Part shown: one piece after another, positions 48,020-60,385 of the stretch | Numbering within the stretch: the first letter of the stretch is position 1 | Layout: the number at the start of each line of letters is the position of its first letter | Source of the DNA: Atrina japonica | Lineage: Eukaryota > Mollusca > Bivalvia > Pterioida > Pinnidae | Direction of reading: 5' to 3' | Length of the DNA: 64,000 bases | NCBI GenBank assembly: GCA_030159075.1 | Contig: BROG01000256.1 | Location: forward strand, 62,001-126,000 | The notes under the pieces: generated by a model | The model's database searches: none | Told to the model about the DNA's origin: nothing | The model's input: the letters and a program-made list of their open reading frames with translations, nothing else | Translations under genes and position numbers: made by a program

Positions 48020-48804
48020 AATTTATTTAAATATCTGTTATTATGCTGAAATAAATCACGAATCAAATAATGTCTGTATATGAAATATCATCTTTTAGCA
48101 ATCATTGTATGTGGAATTAGGGAGGAGGCTTAGAATAATGTTGTTAAAACTTGTTGTCCAATTTCATTTCAAATGATTGAAATAAAATAAGAATAAACTA
48201 ATTCAGAAGTTTTCAAGTAAAAAGCGTTCAATTTGTTTACTCCCATTTTACTTAAAATCAAAATATGAATGATTTCATTTGTTTTTCATTTTAAAATGTC
48301 GCATGTGCCATAAATAGATCTACCATCCAGATAATTCAGAATTAGCAAATGTGAAATTTAAATACATCGACTGGAATGGTAAAACTTAACATATATATAT
48401 GACACAATCGAGGGATTAAGAACTATAAAAGAACAAAGAAATTATTATATTAATTATATAATGAGTAAATTATGTTCTGGATATAATTGACAAGCTACAT
48501 TAAAAGCTTTCATGTAACACATACATGCATTGTGTGAATTTAAAATGTTTTCAGTTTTCCAATTCTGTCTAACATTAGCACTCTCATCAAAAATACGTGT
48601 GGCCACGCCCTCCTTCTGGACAAATATTCATCATACTTTTAAGAGCCTCTCTAACGTGAATAATTAACGCCCTTGATCGGAACTCTTCAAATCCGATAAT
48701 GCATGCTATCTGGATAGTCTGGGATCCTGGATCACTGGTGCTAACGCTGTCAGTATAGCCAGGTGGAATACAATCACTTCGGTTATCTGATTGGACTAAT
48801 TTAC

Positions 48805-48890
48805 CTTTTTCCGCCACAAGTAGATTGTTTACTACATTTGCAAGAATCTGACGTGATTGCCTGTTTGAATACCGATATGGATACCGCCAT
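48805..48890 (-). CDS. Candidate first coding exon, unknown product
   Basis: On the minus strand an ATG in good context (AAAATGGCGG) opens 28 codons (starting MAVSISVFKQ, later CKCSKQSTCGGK) plus two bases, and ends at AAAAAG followed by GTAAAT, a good splice-donor sequence. It lies in the less AT-rich patch described at 48880-49000. The encoded peptide is not recognised, and no second exon was found in the window. An alternative is the overlapping 132-codon minus-strand open frame (48587-48985), also unrecognised. Low confidence: the ATG overlaps a promoter-type word and may be chance. Confidence 0.2.
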
Positions 48891-49000
48891 TTTCTGTTTA
48901 CTAATATGGGCATGCGCATTACTATATCCGATATTTTGGTCACGTGATAATTTTCAGTCTTGTTTTGCGATGATAACTTGGTCACGTGGATTGTATTACG
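48880..49000. promoter_or_regulatory. Promoter-like patch with several factor-binding words
   Basis: Within 120 bp: ACCGCCATTTT (YY1-type, ATGGCGG on the other strand), GGGCATGCGCATT (NRF-1-type GCATGCGC core), and two GGTCACGTG E-box words (about 48939 and 48981), one being TCACGTGA. Local GC is visibly higher than the flanks. Clusters of these words mark TATA-less promoters of broadly expressed animal genes. Direction cannot be decided. Confidence 0.35.
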
Positions 49001-49389
49001 CCTGGCCCTATCGACGAAGTAAGATTGGGCGAGGAACCCAGGTTAGCTATCTGGAGAGAATCGAAACGGAGTGGGCTTGAATAATTCGATATAGCTATGG
49101 AGTCGGTAACGTGATATTGTACGTATAGCCCCTCTAGTCGCTATCCTTTCACTGTGACGATTTTCACGTGAAGAAAGTCAGTAGTATTTTCGTCGGTACA
49201 TTATAACTATTTCCTTCAACATTTTACGCTATAAACTTGGAATTTACTGAACGAGTGCAAATATAAAAATTACACAATGACACTCTACCCTTCCACTATT
49301 AAAGATGACCATTACGGTAACTCTAGGAACAAAATGTGAAAGGAGTACACTTTGCAAATTTCCGCGTAGCTTGTGGTTTCAACACTATA

Positions 49390-49801
49390 CAGTAAAACAT
49401 CGATGAGTCGAAGTTCATGGAACCACCTGTAAAAGTTCAAATCATCGGAACTTTGACTCATTAATGGTAATCAACAACAATACGTTTCATAAGTTTAGAG
49501 ATTTTTTGGGTTGCTTCAAAATCATAAAAGGCATGGGAATAGTGCTTAAATTAACGTAATTGATTAGGAGAGGTAAATTTTGTACACATGTAAACATTTT
49601 ACTTTGTAGACGTGTTCGATGTTTTTATGGAAAAGGGCCTCAATATTTTTTCGAAACATATAGAAAATCGACTCATAAACATTGAAAACTTCAAATAACA
49701 TCAATTATGAATTATACATAAGTAGCATTACTTTTTTTGCTCAATGTTCGAAACAGCGAGACATTCGAATTATTGAGGTTCGTGTCACCGAAATTTTACT
49801 G
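49390..49801. mobile_element. MITE with CAGTAAAA inverted ends
   Basis: Left end CAGTAAAACATCGATGAGTC, then GAAGTTC; right end on the other strand CAGTAAAATTTCGGTGACAC, then GAACCTC and TCGAATG. A TA precedes the left end. About 412 bp, non-coding. Likely mariner/Tigger-related. Confidence 0.55.
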
Positions 49802-50794
<993 letters not shown>

Positions 50795-50954
50795 AACCAG
50801 TAGTAATGTCGATGCTCAATATATATTACGAAATTTGAAAATTTGTGTGGAATGATTTCATCGAAACATCTTTCATAAATACGTGTGTGTGTGTGTGTGT
50901 GTCATTATTTCTGTTCAATGTTTTAAAAAAGAGTTTACCTCTTTTACATCAAGT

Positions 50955-51665
50955 TACAAAAATGACAGATATCAAAGTATTTTATCAAAAGAAGGTCATA
51001 TACAATACACAAATCTTTCAAAACAAGGGGTGGGCTCAGGTGCCACGGAGGAGTGTGCGACCTCGTTGGACTGGTCACACCCGGCGTGAGTCCACTGTTA
51101 AATTCAAATGACATAATCGAGGAATGAATCCTTGACATAATTGGTTAGGACGAACAGGTAATTCAACATTTCACTCAGTGAAGCACAAGTACAACGCGTT
51201 TTCAGACATCGTCGTGAAAACAAATTCTCATTAAGCAGTTTGTCTCTATATATGTATTATACTGATGTTGATCACGCATTTCGTATCATTTGCTAGATGT
51301 AAATGCCATATACAAACGAAGAAGTGATATTACTGCTTAGATGTGCCAAAAACATGTTTGTTGTTTAGCCTGGTTGTTAATTTCCCGTCTGTGCCTATAG
51401 TCAGTAAAGTATCCAATGACGAAGCGTGTGTGTTCTTGATTCTGTTGTGTCGTTAATTTCAAGCTCGTTGAGACATATCACATATCACATATCTGTCTAT
51501 TAGAAATTCTAGGATATTTTATACAATTTATGTGTATATTTTAGATGAATAAGATAGATGTTGGACGAAATAGATATCATGATAACCAAGAGCAGGTATT
51601 TAAATTTCCGGGCAGCAATTTTATTGAGAAAACATTTGTCGATGATAGCAAAGACTCTGTTTTAG
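50955..51665 (-). mobile_element. PLE-B copy 4, decayed, head-to-head with copy 5
   Basis: Tail words (GGTGCCACGGAGGAGTGTGC, GGTCACACCCGGCGTGAG), C-terminal RT codons (CATTTCACTCAGTGAAGC, CACGCATTTCGTATCATTTG, GTTAATTTCCCGTCTGTGCC) and, after an internal deletion near 51490 that removes motifs B and C, upstream RT codons (CTGTCTATTAGAAATTCTAG, AACCAAGAGCAGG). Many stops. An old copy. Confidence 0.7.
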
Positions 51666-51809
51666 AAAAATATAGAGTTCTGAGATCAATTTTAGTATCA
51701 TGAAACAATTAAAATATCACCAGCTTCGAAAAACACATAAATGAAAATAAAGTGCTAACTTATCATAATTTTCACATCATTACACGCTTCCTACTGAGAT
51801 ATTTTACTT

Positions 51810-52245
51810 ACTATAGACACTGACGGAAAATTAACAACTCAGCTATACCACAAACGCGACGATTTCGGCTTTCTCACCGTTATTTTTCCACATTTAAGTG
51901 GTAATCTCCCACAGTCAACCGCATACGGAGTTTATATTGTACAAATGATCCGATATGCCAGGGCTTGTTCAACATATAAACATTTCATATACAGATGTAA
52001 ACTACTCACTGACACATGACTGACACAAGGATATCGAAAACCGCGTTTGGTGTTAATATTCCGCGAATTTTTCGGTATAAAATTCTTTTTTGTGACTACT
52101 CTGTTTAACTAAGTGAAATGTTGAGTTACCTGTTCGATGGCGGTTGTTGAGACGATGATTTCAAGAGTTCCGTATTTGTCCATTTTTTACCAGATTTGTT
52201 ATTACATCCTAGACATCCTAGTGATTTTTACCTTGGTATCGGAAT
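51810..52245 (+). mobile_element. PLE-B copy 5, C-terminal RT and tail
   Basis: Plus-strand RT C-terminus is readable: CACAAACGCGACGATTTCGG (KRDDFG), CGCATACGGAGTTTATATTG (AYGVYI), ATGATCCGATATGCCAGGGC (MIRYARA). Then comes the end of the frame and the tail, from which about 150 bp between GTTGTTGAGACG and AGAGTTCCGTATTTGTCC is deleted. Lies 5' to 5' with copy 4, with about 150 bp between. Confidence 0.7.
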
Positions 52246-52364
52246 TTTATTTTTATATACATTTGGATTTGTCATGATCGAACTTTCATTTCAACATAAG
52301 ATTAAAAAGTACTACAGATAGAGGAATTATATTCTTGCATATGTGTTTGTTTGCTGTTGTTTTG

Positions 52365-52365
52365 A

Positions 52366-52419
<54 letters not shown>

Positions 52420-52433
52420 TTATTATAATAATA

Positions 52434-52475
<42 letters not shown>

Positions 52476-52512
52476 GTTTTTGTTGTTGTTGTTGTTGTCG
52501 TTGTTGTTGTTG
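52365..52512. repeat. (ATT)n then (GTT)n microsatellite
   Basis: About 110 bases of ATT with a short phase flip (ATAATAATAATTATT) near 52425, then GTT to 52512. Confidence 0.97.
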
Positions 52513-52529
52513 ATAACATCCTGCCATGA

Positions 52530-52785
52530 ATTTCAGTATCACTTACATGAAGATAGAGGTCAATGCAGTGAGGGTTATTTTACATGCCACGCCTTCCGCG
52601 ACACGTGACCTCGGTCTCAACACAAAGACCTGTGATTTTTAACTTCGTATGCGGAACGGCTGGCGAAGGGAGAATCACTACCATCTATTTAGGTCTTTAG
52701 TATGACCCGGTACCGGGAACCATGGTCTTTCCGCTTGTTAATCGAACCTTCTACCACTTGACCACCGCAGTGGTTCACAAGTGAC
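52530..52785 (-). mobile_element. SINE S3, minus-strand copy
   Basis: On the minus strand: ACCACTGCGGTGGTCAAGTG, GTAGAAGGTTCGATTAACAA (box-B-like GGTTCGATTA), CCCGGTACCGGGTCATACTA, ATCACAGGTCTTTGTGTTGA and GGTCACGTGTCGCGGAAGG. Shares GGTACCGGGTCATA and ACAGGTCTTTG with 9301-9545. Confidence 0.65.
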
Positions 52786-53233
52786 GTCTCGATGTCCTTG
52801 ACACAAATTTAGAATCAATTAGGCAGAACATACAACAACATCAAAACGAAGACAAAAATTGTTGAATATTGTAACAGTTCTATGGTTTCCATTTTAGCGA
52901 TATTACATAATTTATGTGTTTTCCAGTATGGGCGTTTTCGTTCATAAACACGTCAAAAACAATATAACTCGCTGGATAACAGGGGTAATTTCACTGACGA
53001 CATTTTATCCACTCTCGTGAAGTTATGTAATGGTACTCATAAATTTATTTTTTCTTTGATTTTATTTACAAGAATAAACAAACAATAATGTTAAAGTGTT
53101 TGATATTGTTTATGCACAGAATTGTAAGTAAAAGTATGCATTCGTGAAGTACAGCAACATCAAAAGAAATAAGCAGCCGATAGGTTATACGTTACACCAA
53201 TAAACGAGCGGAACTGCACGTGATTTTATCAAT

Positions 53234-53350
53234 ATGGCGTCAAGTAACTGCCCGCCAGATCATGAGATGACACAAGAGATAGAAAAAGAGTACCTATTTT
53301 GTAGCCAAAAGCAAGTTGATTACGAAAGTACGAAGTTTGGGAAGAGTTGA
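53234..53350 (+). CDS. Small candidate ORF or first exon, unknown product
   Basis: 38 codons from an ATG (MASSNCPPDHEM...) to TGA. The peptide is Glu/Lys/Cys-containing and compositionally unlike the Ile/Tyr/Phe-rich noise peptides of this window. Upstream are GCACGTGATTTTATC (an E-box word) and ACCAATAA. A GTAAGT donor-like word follows 6 bp after the stop, and GAAAGTACG offers an in-frame alternative donor. No family recognised; may be chance. Confidence 0.2.
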   Translation: MASSNCPPDHEMTQEIEKEYLFCSQKQVDYESTKFGKS

Positions 53351-54842
53351 TAATAGTAAGTGCTGATGAGAAAAACCTTGCGTGTTAGCATGCTGAAGAC
53401 CATCCAGTCAATATTTTATTTTCAATCGCCATTGCTATCTCCTTCAATACTAATATGATTAAAGTCTTCGACCAAAAAAGTCCTATAATTAGTGTATTTC
53501 AGACATTTTACTGTCTTCAAGAACTGGCTTAGATATAAAGTTAGCCACGATGACCATCATTAATAAATAGTATTTGTTAGGCCAAAACGAGAATCGATAA
53601 AGTTTTACTATCAGAGAGAACTGAGACCAGTGAAATTAGCTGCGATGTTTCGAAAAACAACATTTAGGCCTATCCGAAAGCGAAAGGACGGGATTTGATT
53701 AGCATTCTCAGGTATCATTTCAGTGAACATGGGATTTTGTACATTGTTACACCCCCTCCCCATCAACCGATCATAATGATGTCATATAAGCAGCAATGTT
53801 ACACACGAGTAATATTTGTATATTTTTTATTTTACCACATCTCCAGCATTCTCTTTTGTGACCATTACTTTATAATATTTTGTACTGACAATATTTAAAT
53901 ATCTGGAAAAATCACTGACTTTGTTTATATCAAATTCACAAAGGAGTTGCGTTCTAATGCCCTTGGTCAAACAAACCCCTTCCTAAAATCGGAAATTTAA
54001 TAAAACTGTGAATTCCTAAGCTTATCTCAAAACTGATGTGATATGGGAGGACATTCCTAGATTTCCGCTGCAAAATGTTTCTATTACACACCAGGTAAAT
54101 TCTCATCAAGTACAACGAAAGATTTGAACCTGAAGGGGAATTACCTATGTGCAACGCTTATTGTATTCCATGCGATTGGCGGTGTTGGGTGACTGGTTTT
54201 TTTTAACCCGTTGGGTAAAGTATAAAGTTCACCTATCTGCGCCCTTGGTGCTCTACGTCTTCTGTTCTTTAACATCTTAATTTTAAAAACACTTTCCTAC
54301 AGATTTTAACACGGGAGACACATCAAATGCATTTTTCACATTCATCTTATCTGAATATGAATATAAACTTTTCGTGTAAATGGCATCTATTTTCCTAAAC
54401 ACATTTAAATACTTACAAATTTACGTACTTTCAGAGTCCGATTTTTATCTACCAGCCACAACGCCTAACCTCAAGGCCTACAGACGAAATAAACAGTTAA
54501 TTATTAGAAAATGTAAAACGTCCCCTCAAACTAATATGCTGATCATAACTGCGATTCTTAATCATCAAAATGTTTATATTATGCAAATTATATCAGTAAT
54601 CTGTAAAACAAATCGGTGATCTAGTTCATTTTGTGTTGATACACTGTAGTACACTACCTATAAAGATGGACAAGTTAGGGCTGCAGGTGCGTTATAATTT
54701 GACAACGCAGTTCAGCTAATACGGAAAATAACAAAAACAAATTCATTTTATAAGGACTAAAACAATATTCCCATGATATTCACGGGAAAATCAAAAAGGG
54801 AGAAAAACTATTTGGTTTACATTCTTTAATAACGCTTTTGCA
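53351..54842. other. AT-rich DNA, nothing recognised
   Basis: No convincing gene or repeat. Confidence 0.4.
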
Positions 54843-54846
54843 GGGT

Positions 54847-55165
54847 GGGGCCTCCGTTTCCGGATGGTTAGAGCATCGCTCTTTTGACCATGTTCTTCTG
54901 GTCAACACAGGCTTGACTCCTGCTGGAACCTAAGTTGATTTTTGAGAGAAAGTTTGCCAGTTTACTTGCGGAACGCCGGTTGTCTCTTCCCGGGTACATT
55001 GTAACCTGGGGGTACATTTGTAACTGGAACATTCTCAAATTTGCTCAGCCAATCAGATTTCTCCCATCATTAAAAAATGGGCTGGGCCCACCATTAAAAA
55101 ATGGCTGCCACCATATGACTGAAAAAAAATGATGAGTGTTGCGTAAAACACCATTAAAAATAAAT
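54847..55165 (+). mobile_element. SINE S1, complete plus-strand copy
   Basis: The tRNA-like head starts GGGGCCTCCGTTTCCGGATG, then box A TGGTTAGAGCATCGC and box-B-like GGCTTGACTCCTGC, closing TGGAACC. The body has CTTGCGGAACGCCGGTTGTC and CCCGGGTACATTGTAACC, then a duplicated CCATTAAAAAATGG. The tail is CACCATATGACTGAAAAA, then GTTGCGTAAAACACCATT. Followed shortly by an (AAT)n run at 55178-55203. This is the reference copy for the family here. Confidence 0.85.
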
Positions 55166-55173
55166 TCAACAGA

Positions 55174-55203
<30 letters not shown>

Positions 55204-55204
<1 letters not shown>

Positions 55205-56276
55205 TAGATTTTTACATAAAGTCATTTGTGGGGTAAACATTATTTATTTTGGATTATATATTTATGTGTTTGGGTAAGTTTTACAGATCAGGACCCGAAG
55301 TCACCGATTTTGTTCAATACTCAAGCTCAACTTTTTTGATTTATCCTAAAATAATTCCTCAAATCTAAATCAAATTAGAATAAATACATGCAAATTGATA
55401 TAGAGAAGGTTCGGTTTTGGCCAAAATTGGGTAATGATTTTCCAGACTCATGTAACCCGAATAATGCCAGTCGTTATATCCTGCCGATCTCCGATTGCTC
55501 CACGGAGGCGCTGTAATTATTAGAGTTTAGCGTCATGGGACTTTACCATCTTCAAAATGGCTAATTTTCGGGATTTTCAAAACACATCATTTTATTTATC
55601 GTAGCCTTACCATGCATCATTATCGGGGTACACCAATCAACAAACTTTTAAAATATAAATTCAAAACGTATTTTTAATAACAATTAAGTGCGCGAGTACA
55701 CGTACATCTAGTCTTGAAATTTACAAAAATAATCACATTTCATCACTGTACATGCGCTATGAATAGTTTAAGTTATATACTTCGTTTTACGTTCTAGATT
55801 ATTATTTCAAACCAGACGAAGTAGATACGCTAATTGGAATTTTGGTAAAAGCCAAACATCACAATCTTCTTTAAATTGACACGGACTTACATTACACTGA
55901 ACCCGCAGAGTCCAGGAGCTACGGATTTGCATAAAGAATTACGGGTTAAACGTCAATTAAGTTGACAAGCCAGTAAAAGTATTATCTCTGATAATTATAT
56001 CTGCGAGGGGAGGAAGATACAATTTCCCATCTTTATATGTAATCTAATACTGTTTAGAAAATATAAATTGAATACGGATCGGAATAAAATGGGTCAAATG
56101 GGAACGGACCAGGACAACTGTGTAACTAAGCACTGTTCAAATATTATATTTCGTTATTTCCCAATTTTTAGATACAAAAGTATACAAAACAAAAGAAATA
56201 ATGCGTAAGACAAATGCCGTATTACATGTTAATAAAAAAGTTACGATAAACACACACATGAAGGGGTTTTACTGGT
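55204..56276. other. AT-rich DNA, nothing recognised
   Basis: No gene or repeat recognised. Confidence 0.4.
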
Positions 56277-56281
56277 AGAGG

Positions 56282-57483
56282 CATAGGCGGATGCAGAATT
56301 TTGGCCTAGGATGCGGATCAAGAATTTTTCAGGGTTGGGGTAAGGGTAACAGAATTATACTAGACTGTTATAAAACAAGCTTTATTGAGCACGTTCACGT
56401 TAATTCATTTGAGACTTTAGAGAAACGAAGTTATTAAAAAAAAACAAACAAACAAACAATTATGAATTTGAAAGCTTCCAGACACAAAAGAAGTTTCCCA
56501 TGCTTTGAGGGGTCAAAAATGTATCGATAGACTATCGCCGCTAGGCAGAGCGAGGCGCGAACATTTCTGGAAATTTATTGTACATTTTCGGGTTTTTACT
56601 GCAAAATCAAAGGTTTACACCCATTTTTTCGCTGGGCTTCTGCCTGAATCCTTTGTCATGTTTTAATTTTTGAATTTACTCTGAGGGGGGTAAATACAAA
56701 AATTAAAACATACAACTAATGTGTTGGCTCCTAAGTGTTGGCTCCTAATGGGGTCGGGTTTTAATCATCTTTCAGAAAACACTTAAAATTTGTAAGTCCG
56801 TAGACGCATTTTTCTGCTTCCAGACGGAAAATACGCCCGGATTCCGCTAATAAACCACACTGATGATCCTTCTCAAAAGAGGGTGGAGTTAGCAAAAAAG
56901 TAATCAAAATTGGGACAGAATTTCGGCCTTATTAGTAATAGCCGCCAGACACTGAATTATGACCTCTTTATTCTTAAGAATTCTTCATTTATATATTAAT
57001 TTAACCTGAAAATTGAACCGGTGGAATTTGGTGATGACCAGGGGGCTCGGGAGTAAGCTCCCAGGATTATATTTTGAATAATCCAATTAATTGGAAGCCC
57101 ATGAGGTATGGTCTAGATTTCAGACACAGAACCACGGTTTTCCCCTAGTTTGCTCTGTGGTGCAGGGCATTTCCCCAGACATGCACAGAGAGTGAATTTC
57201 CAAATGATGCATTAAACAGACAGACTTATTATTCACAAAAAACCTTGAGTTTCAACGAACACAAATGTTACAAGAGCAATTCAAGTGGGGTCCAGAAAAA
57301 AATTGTATTTTTAAAAAACCTGGGAAGCCTTTTTCTGAATTCAGTCTAGAAAAATTTTGGATTTTTATATCTCTGAGAGGCCATTTTTGGCTTCTAGACA
57401 CTATAATTTTATTTAATATTTTCTATCTTTTTAAAGGCAATTTTATGGGGAAGCACCCCACGCGCCCTCTAAATCCGCCTGTG
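56282..57483. mobile_element. 1.2-kb non-autonomous DNA transposon, CAYAGGCGGAT ends
   Basis: Left end CATAGGCGGATGCAGAATTT; right end on the other strand CACAGGCGGATTTAGAGGGC. AGAGG lies directly outside both ends (56277-56281 and 57484-57488), a perfect 5-bp direct repeat. The interior has short GGCTTCTAGACAC / GCTTCCAGACGG-type repeats and no transposase; the 95-codon plus-strand frame at 57265 overlaps the right end and is not convincing. A hAT-like origin is possible but not shown. Confidence 0.65.
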
Positions 57484-57488
57484 AGAGG

Positions 57489-58882
57489 TATATTTTGTTA
57501 TCGAAATCACGCAATGGTGAACAATGTGTATACATCATCGAGACCTTGTTGACTTATCTATGAAATAACACGTACTTCAAAGTTTAATGCCCCTGTGTTA
57601 AATTTGATTTACTTTTAATCCGTTACATCTCTTACAAATATAGTTTTACAATGGAATTTGTATATTCCTGAATCAGAAATTTGATATAGGAAAATACAAT
57701 TATACAATGATAATTTTCTGCTTTATACTTTCCGACGTCGCATCTTAAAGAAAAAATTTAACAAAATAGGAAAGTGACAATTAGTCAACTTTAAGGAGTT
57801 GTAATTAACATGCATTTTTACAAGTTTTCACTTGCTTAGCAATCATTGTTTAAGTTTATTCTTGTTTCGATAAAATTGTAGAAAATTAATACTAGTCCTT
57901 TAAGGTATTAAATTCCCAATCTTTATCCCGCCAAAAATACTTACAACGACCCACACGCACTGGCATTTGGATCACGTCCACATTTGTTCCGGAACACAAT
58001 GGCTACCGGAATTTGTTCCGTTTTAAAGCGTGGTAGGAATAGTAACTAATTCTCATTAGTAAACCCCGCAAACTTTATAATGTCAATAAAATTTTGTTAA
58101 AATACACACATATCTTATTTACATTCCCCCGGCGCTTTTTAGAAACAATTACAACCTGTGACAAAGTTTACCGGACATGCCCGTGTTAAAGGGAAAGTTC
58201 AAACCGGAAGTTAAGTGGGAAAGGAACAATCAAGATATGTGTATTAAATACACACATAAGTAAATCAAAAAAGTTTTTTGTATGTTCACTAAACACTTAA
58301 TTCAATACAACGGCAGGTCTCTACGTTTAATCCTTTATACCACACCACATCCTCATGCTTTTAATTAGTATTTCTACAATATAGATGAAACTGTTTACAT
58401 GGCGGATATTCACTTACATATAATAAAATGACTTCGGTACACATCAAAGTAAGAAGTTAATACTCCTATTTACTTCTAGAGAAATTGTAATTGTGTACAC
58501 ACACAAAAATATAAAGAAGAGGACCGCCGGGTGCACTCCACGCTGATTTGACCAGTAGCGATTCGTCGTACTAGAATAATTCAAAACTGAACTGGAAATT
58601 TAAAGTTTTGAATGGAATTTTTTGGTGTTAGAGATTACGCTTTTTAGCTATTGTTTCGGGTCAGTATGTTCCTTTGTAAGACAAACATCAAGGTCTCGAA
58701 TATCTATTCATTTGAGTATACTAAGGTCACAGGGTTTATTTCTACATTTTTGGAGAATTGTTTAAAAAGGTAGTTTTTCTCCAGTGTTTATTTTAATTCT
58801 TTTTCATCAACTAAACACAAAATAAATAATGTCGACCATTTTTTCAGAATTAGTTCATGTTTAAGTTATTTGTTTATTTACA
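57489..58882. other. AT-rich DNA, nothing recognised
   Basis: No convincing gene. A 16-codon ATG frame near 58000 (ACACAATGGCTACCGGAATT) is too short to support. Confidence 0.4.
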
Positions 58883-58883
58883 A

Positions 58884-58978
<95 letters not shown>

Positions 58979-59020
58979 TAATAATAATAATAATAATAAA
59001 ACTAATAATAATAATAATAA

Positions 59021-59068
<48 letters not shown>
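58883..59068. repeat. (AAT)n microsatellite
   Basis: About 185 bases of AAT with a few C, A-run and ACT interruptions. Poly-Asn, poly-Ile and poly-Leu frames here are artefacts. Confidence 0.97.
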
Positions 59069-59071
<3 letters not shown>

Positions 59072-59107
59072 CAACAAATGGAGGCCTTACAAGTATTTTG
59101 AATTTTG

Positions 59108-59325
59108 AATGCTGTTTTACGCCAGACACAAATTTTTCAGTTATATAGTGGCGACTAGTTACCCTGTATACGGGAAGAGACCACTGGCCATCCGCAAGTA
59201 AACTGACAAACTTTCTCACAAAATCAGCTTAGGTTCCGGCGGGGCTCATACCTGCGCTGATTATATATAAGAGACTACATGGTTTGAAGCGAGATACTCT
59301 AACCACACGGCCACGGTACCCCCTT
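59108..59325 (-). mobile_element. SINE S1, minus-strand copy
   Basis: Tail GTTTTACGCCAGACACAAAT, then TTTTTCAGTTATATAGTGGC. Body GGAAGAGACCACTGGCCATC. Head on the minus strand GGGGGTACCGTGGCCGTGTG, then GGTTAGAGTATCTCGC. All parts present; moderately diverged. Confidence 0.8.
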
Positions 59326-59621
59326 TTACATGTAGAGACGTATAACAAGCGTTCGATATATCATAAGGAGTATAACGAACTGTATTTCTACATCTAGGTC
59401 TGATGTTCTACTCAATGCTCAATCTCAAGCGAGAAATGTATTGTTATTTTTTTTACAGTAGAGTTGTTTTTTAAAACTTCTGGAAGTGACTGAACAGAAA
59501 CCACAGTATTATTCTTTTCAAAGTAGTTAATGAATGAAAAATATTAAATTTACATGGAATAATATGTCGATACAATTGTGCGATGGTAGAATGATGCACA
59601 GGAGACCATGCGATATAACAA

Positions 59622-60002
59622 TCGCATCATCGCCATTGTACTATTGCATCATCGCCATTGTACTATTGCATCATCGCCATTGTACTATTGCATCATCGCC
59701 ATTGTACTATTGCATCGTCGCCATTGTACTATTGCATCATCGCCATTGTACTATTGCATCGTCGCCATTGTACTATTGCATCGTCGCCATTGTACTATTG
59801 CATCGTCGCCATTGTACTATTGCATCATCGCCATTGTACTATTGCATCATCGCCATTGTACTATTGCATCGTCGCCATTGTACTATTGCATCATCGCCAT
59901 TGTACTATTACATCGTCGCCATTGTACTATTGCATCATCGCCATTGTACTATTGCATCATCGCCATTGTACTATTGCATCATCGCCATTGTACTATTGCA
60001 TC
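59622..60002. repeat. 22-bp satellite array 1
   Basis: About 17 near-identical units of GCATCATCGCCATTGTACTA plus TT. The only common variant is CATCGTCGCC for CATCATCGCC. No stop codon exists in any plus-strand frame of the unit, and 22 is not a multiple of 3. All three frames therefore stay open and give the same 22-residue peptide period. Confidence 0.97.
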
Positions 60003-60385
60003 CGAATGAAAACCGATGACCTGGTTGTCCTGATTGATACCCATAGCCTTGGATCATGACCCAATCATACTTTGTCGATATACTCGACCGATTACTATGG
60101 CATACAAAGAAATAATAAATCATCATTGTAAAAACATTCATGGGGTTTTTACTAAAACTGAACAGTTCCATGCTGTTTCTCATAAACTAGTGAATCTAGA
60201 TCTAAATGATTCAATGGCTTTTCCGTATCTGCAATTTTGAAGCATAGGTTCTATGGTTACTTAGAAACGACGAAAGTAGTACTGTGGAACGGTCCCGAAA
60301 ATCACTGTACCACACCGAATAACCGATACTTTCCGAATGCAGTGAACTATAAGGTCAAGGTCCGTTACCCGCTGTGAGGAGTGTG
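60003..60385. other. Spacer between the two 22-bp arrays
   Basis: About 383 bp of single-copy-looking DNA. A 68-codon open frame (60034-60240) encodes a peptide with no recognised family. Confidence 0.45.

Noticed and set aside
48587..48985. 132-codon minus-strand ORF
   Set aside because: It overlaps a plus-strand ORF of similar length and a promoter-like patch and matches no family I recognise; kept only as context for a candidate exon.
52365..52512. ORF with Tyr, Ile and Val runs
   Set aside because: Translation of ATT and GTT microsatellites.
57265..57552. 95-codon frame at the right end of the DNA transposon
   Set aside because: It crosses the element boundary and shows no transposase motif.
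58857..59219. Poly-Asn, poly-Ile and poly-Leu frames
   Set aside because: They are translations of the AAT microsatellite and its edge.
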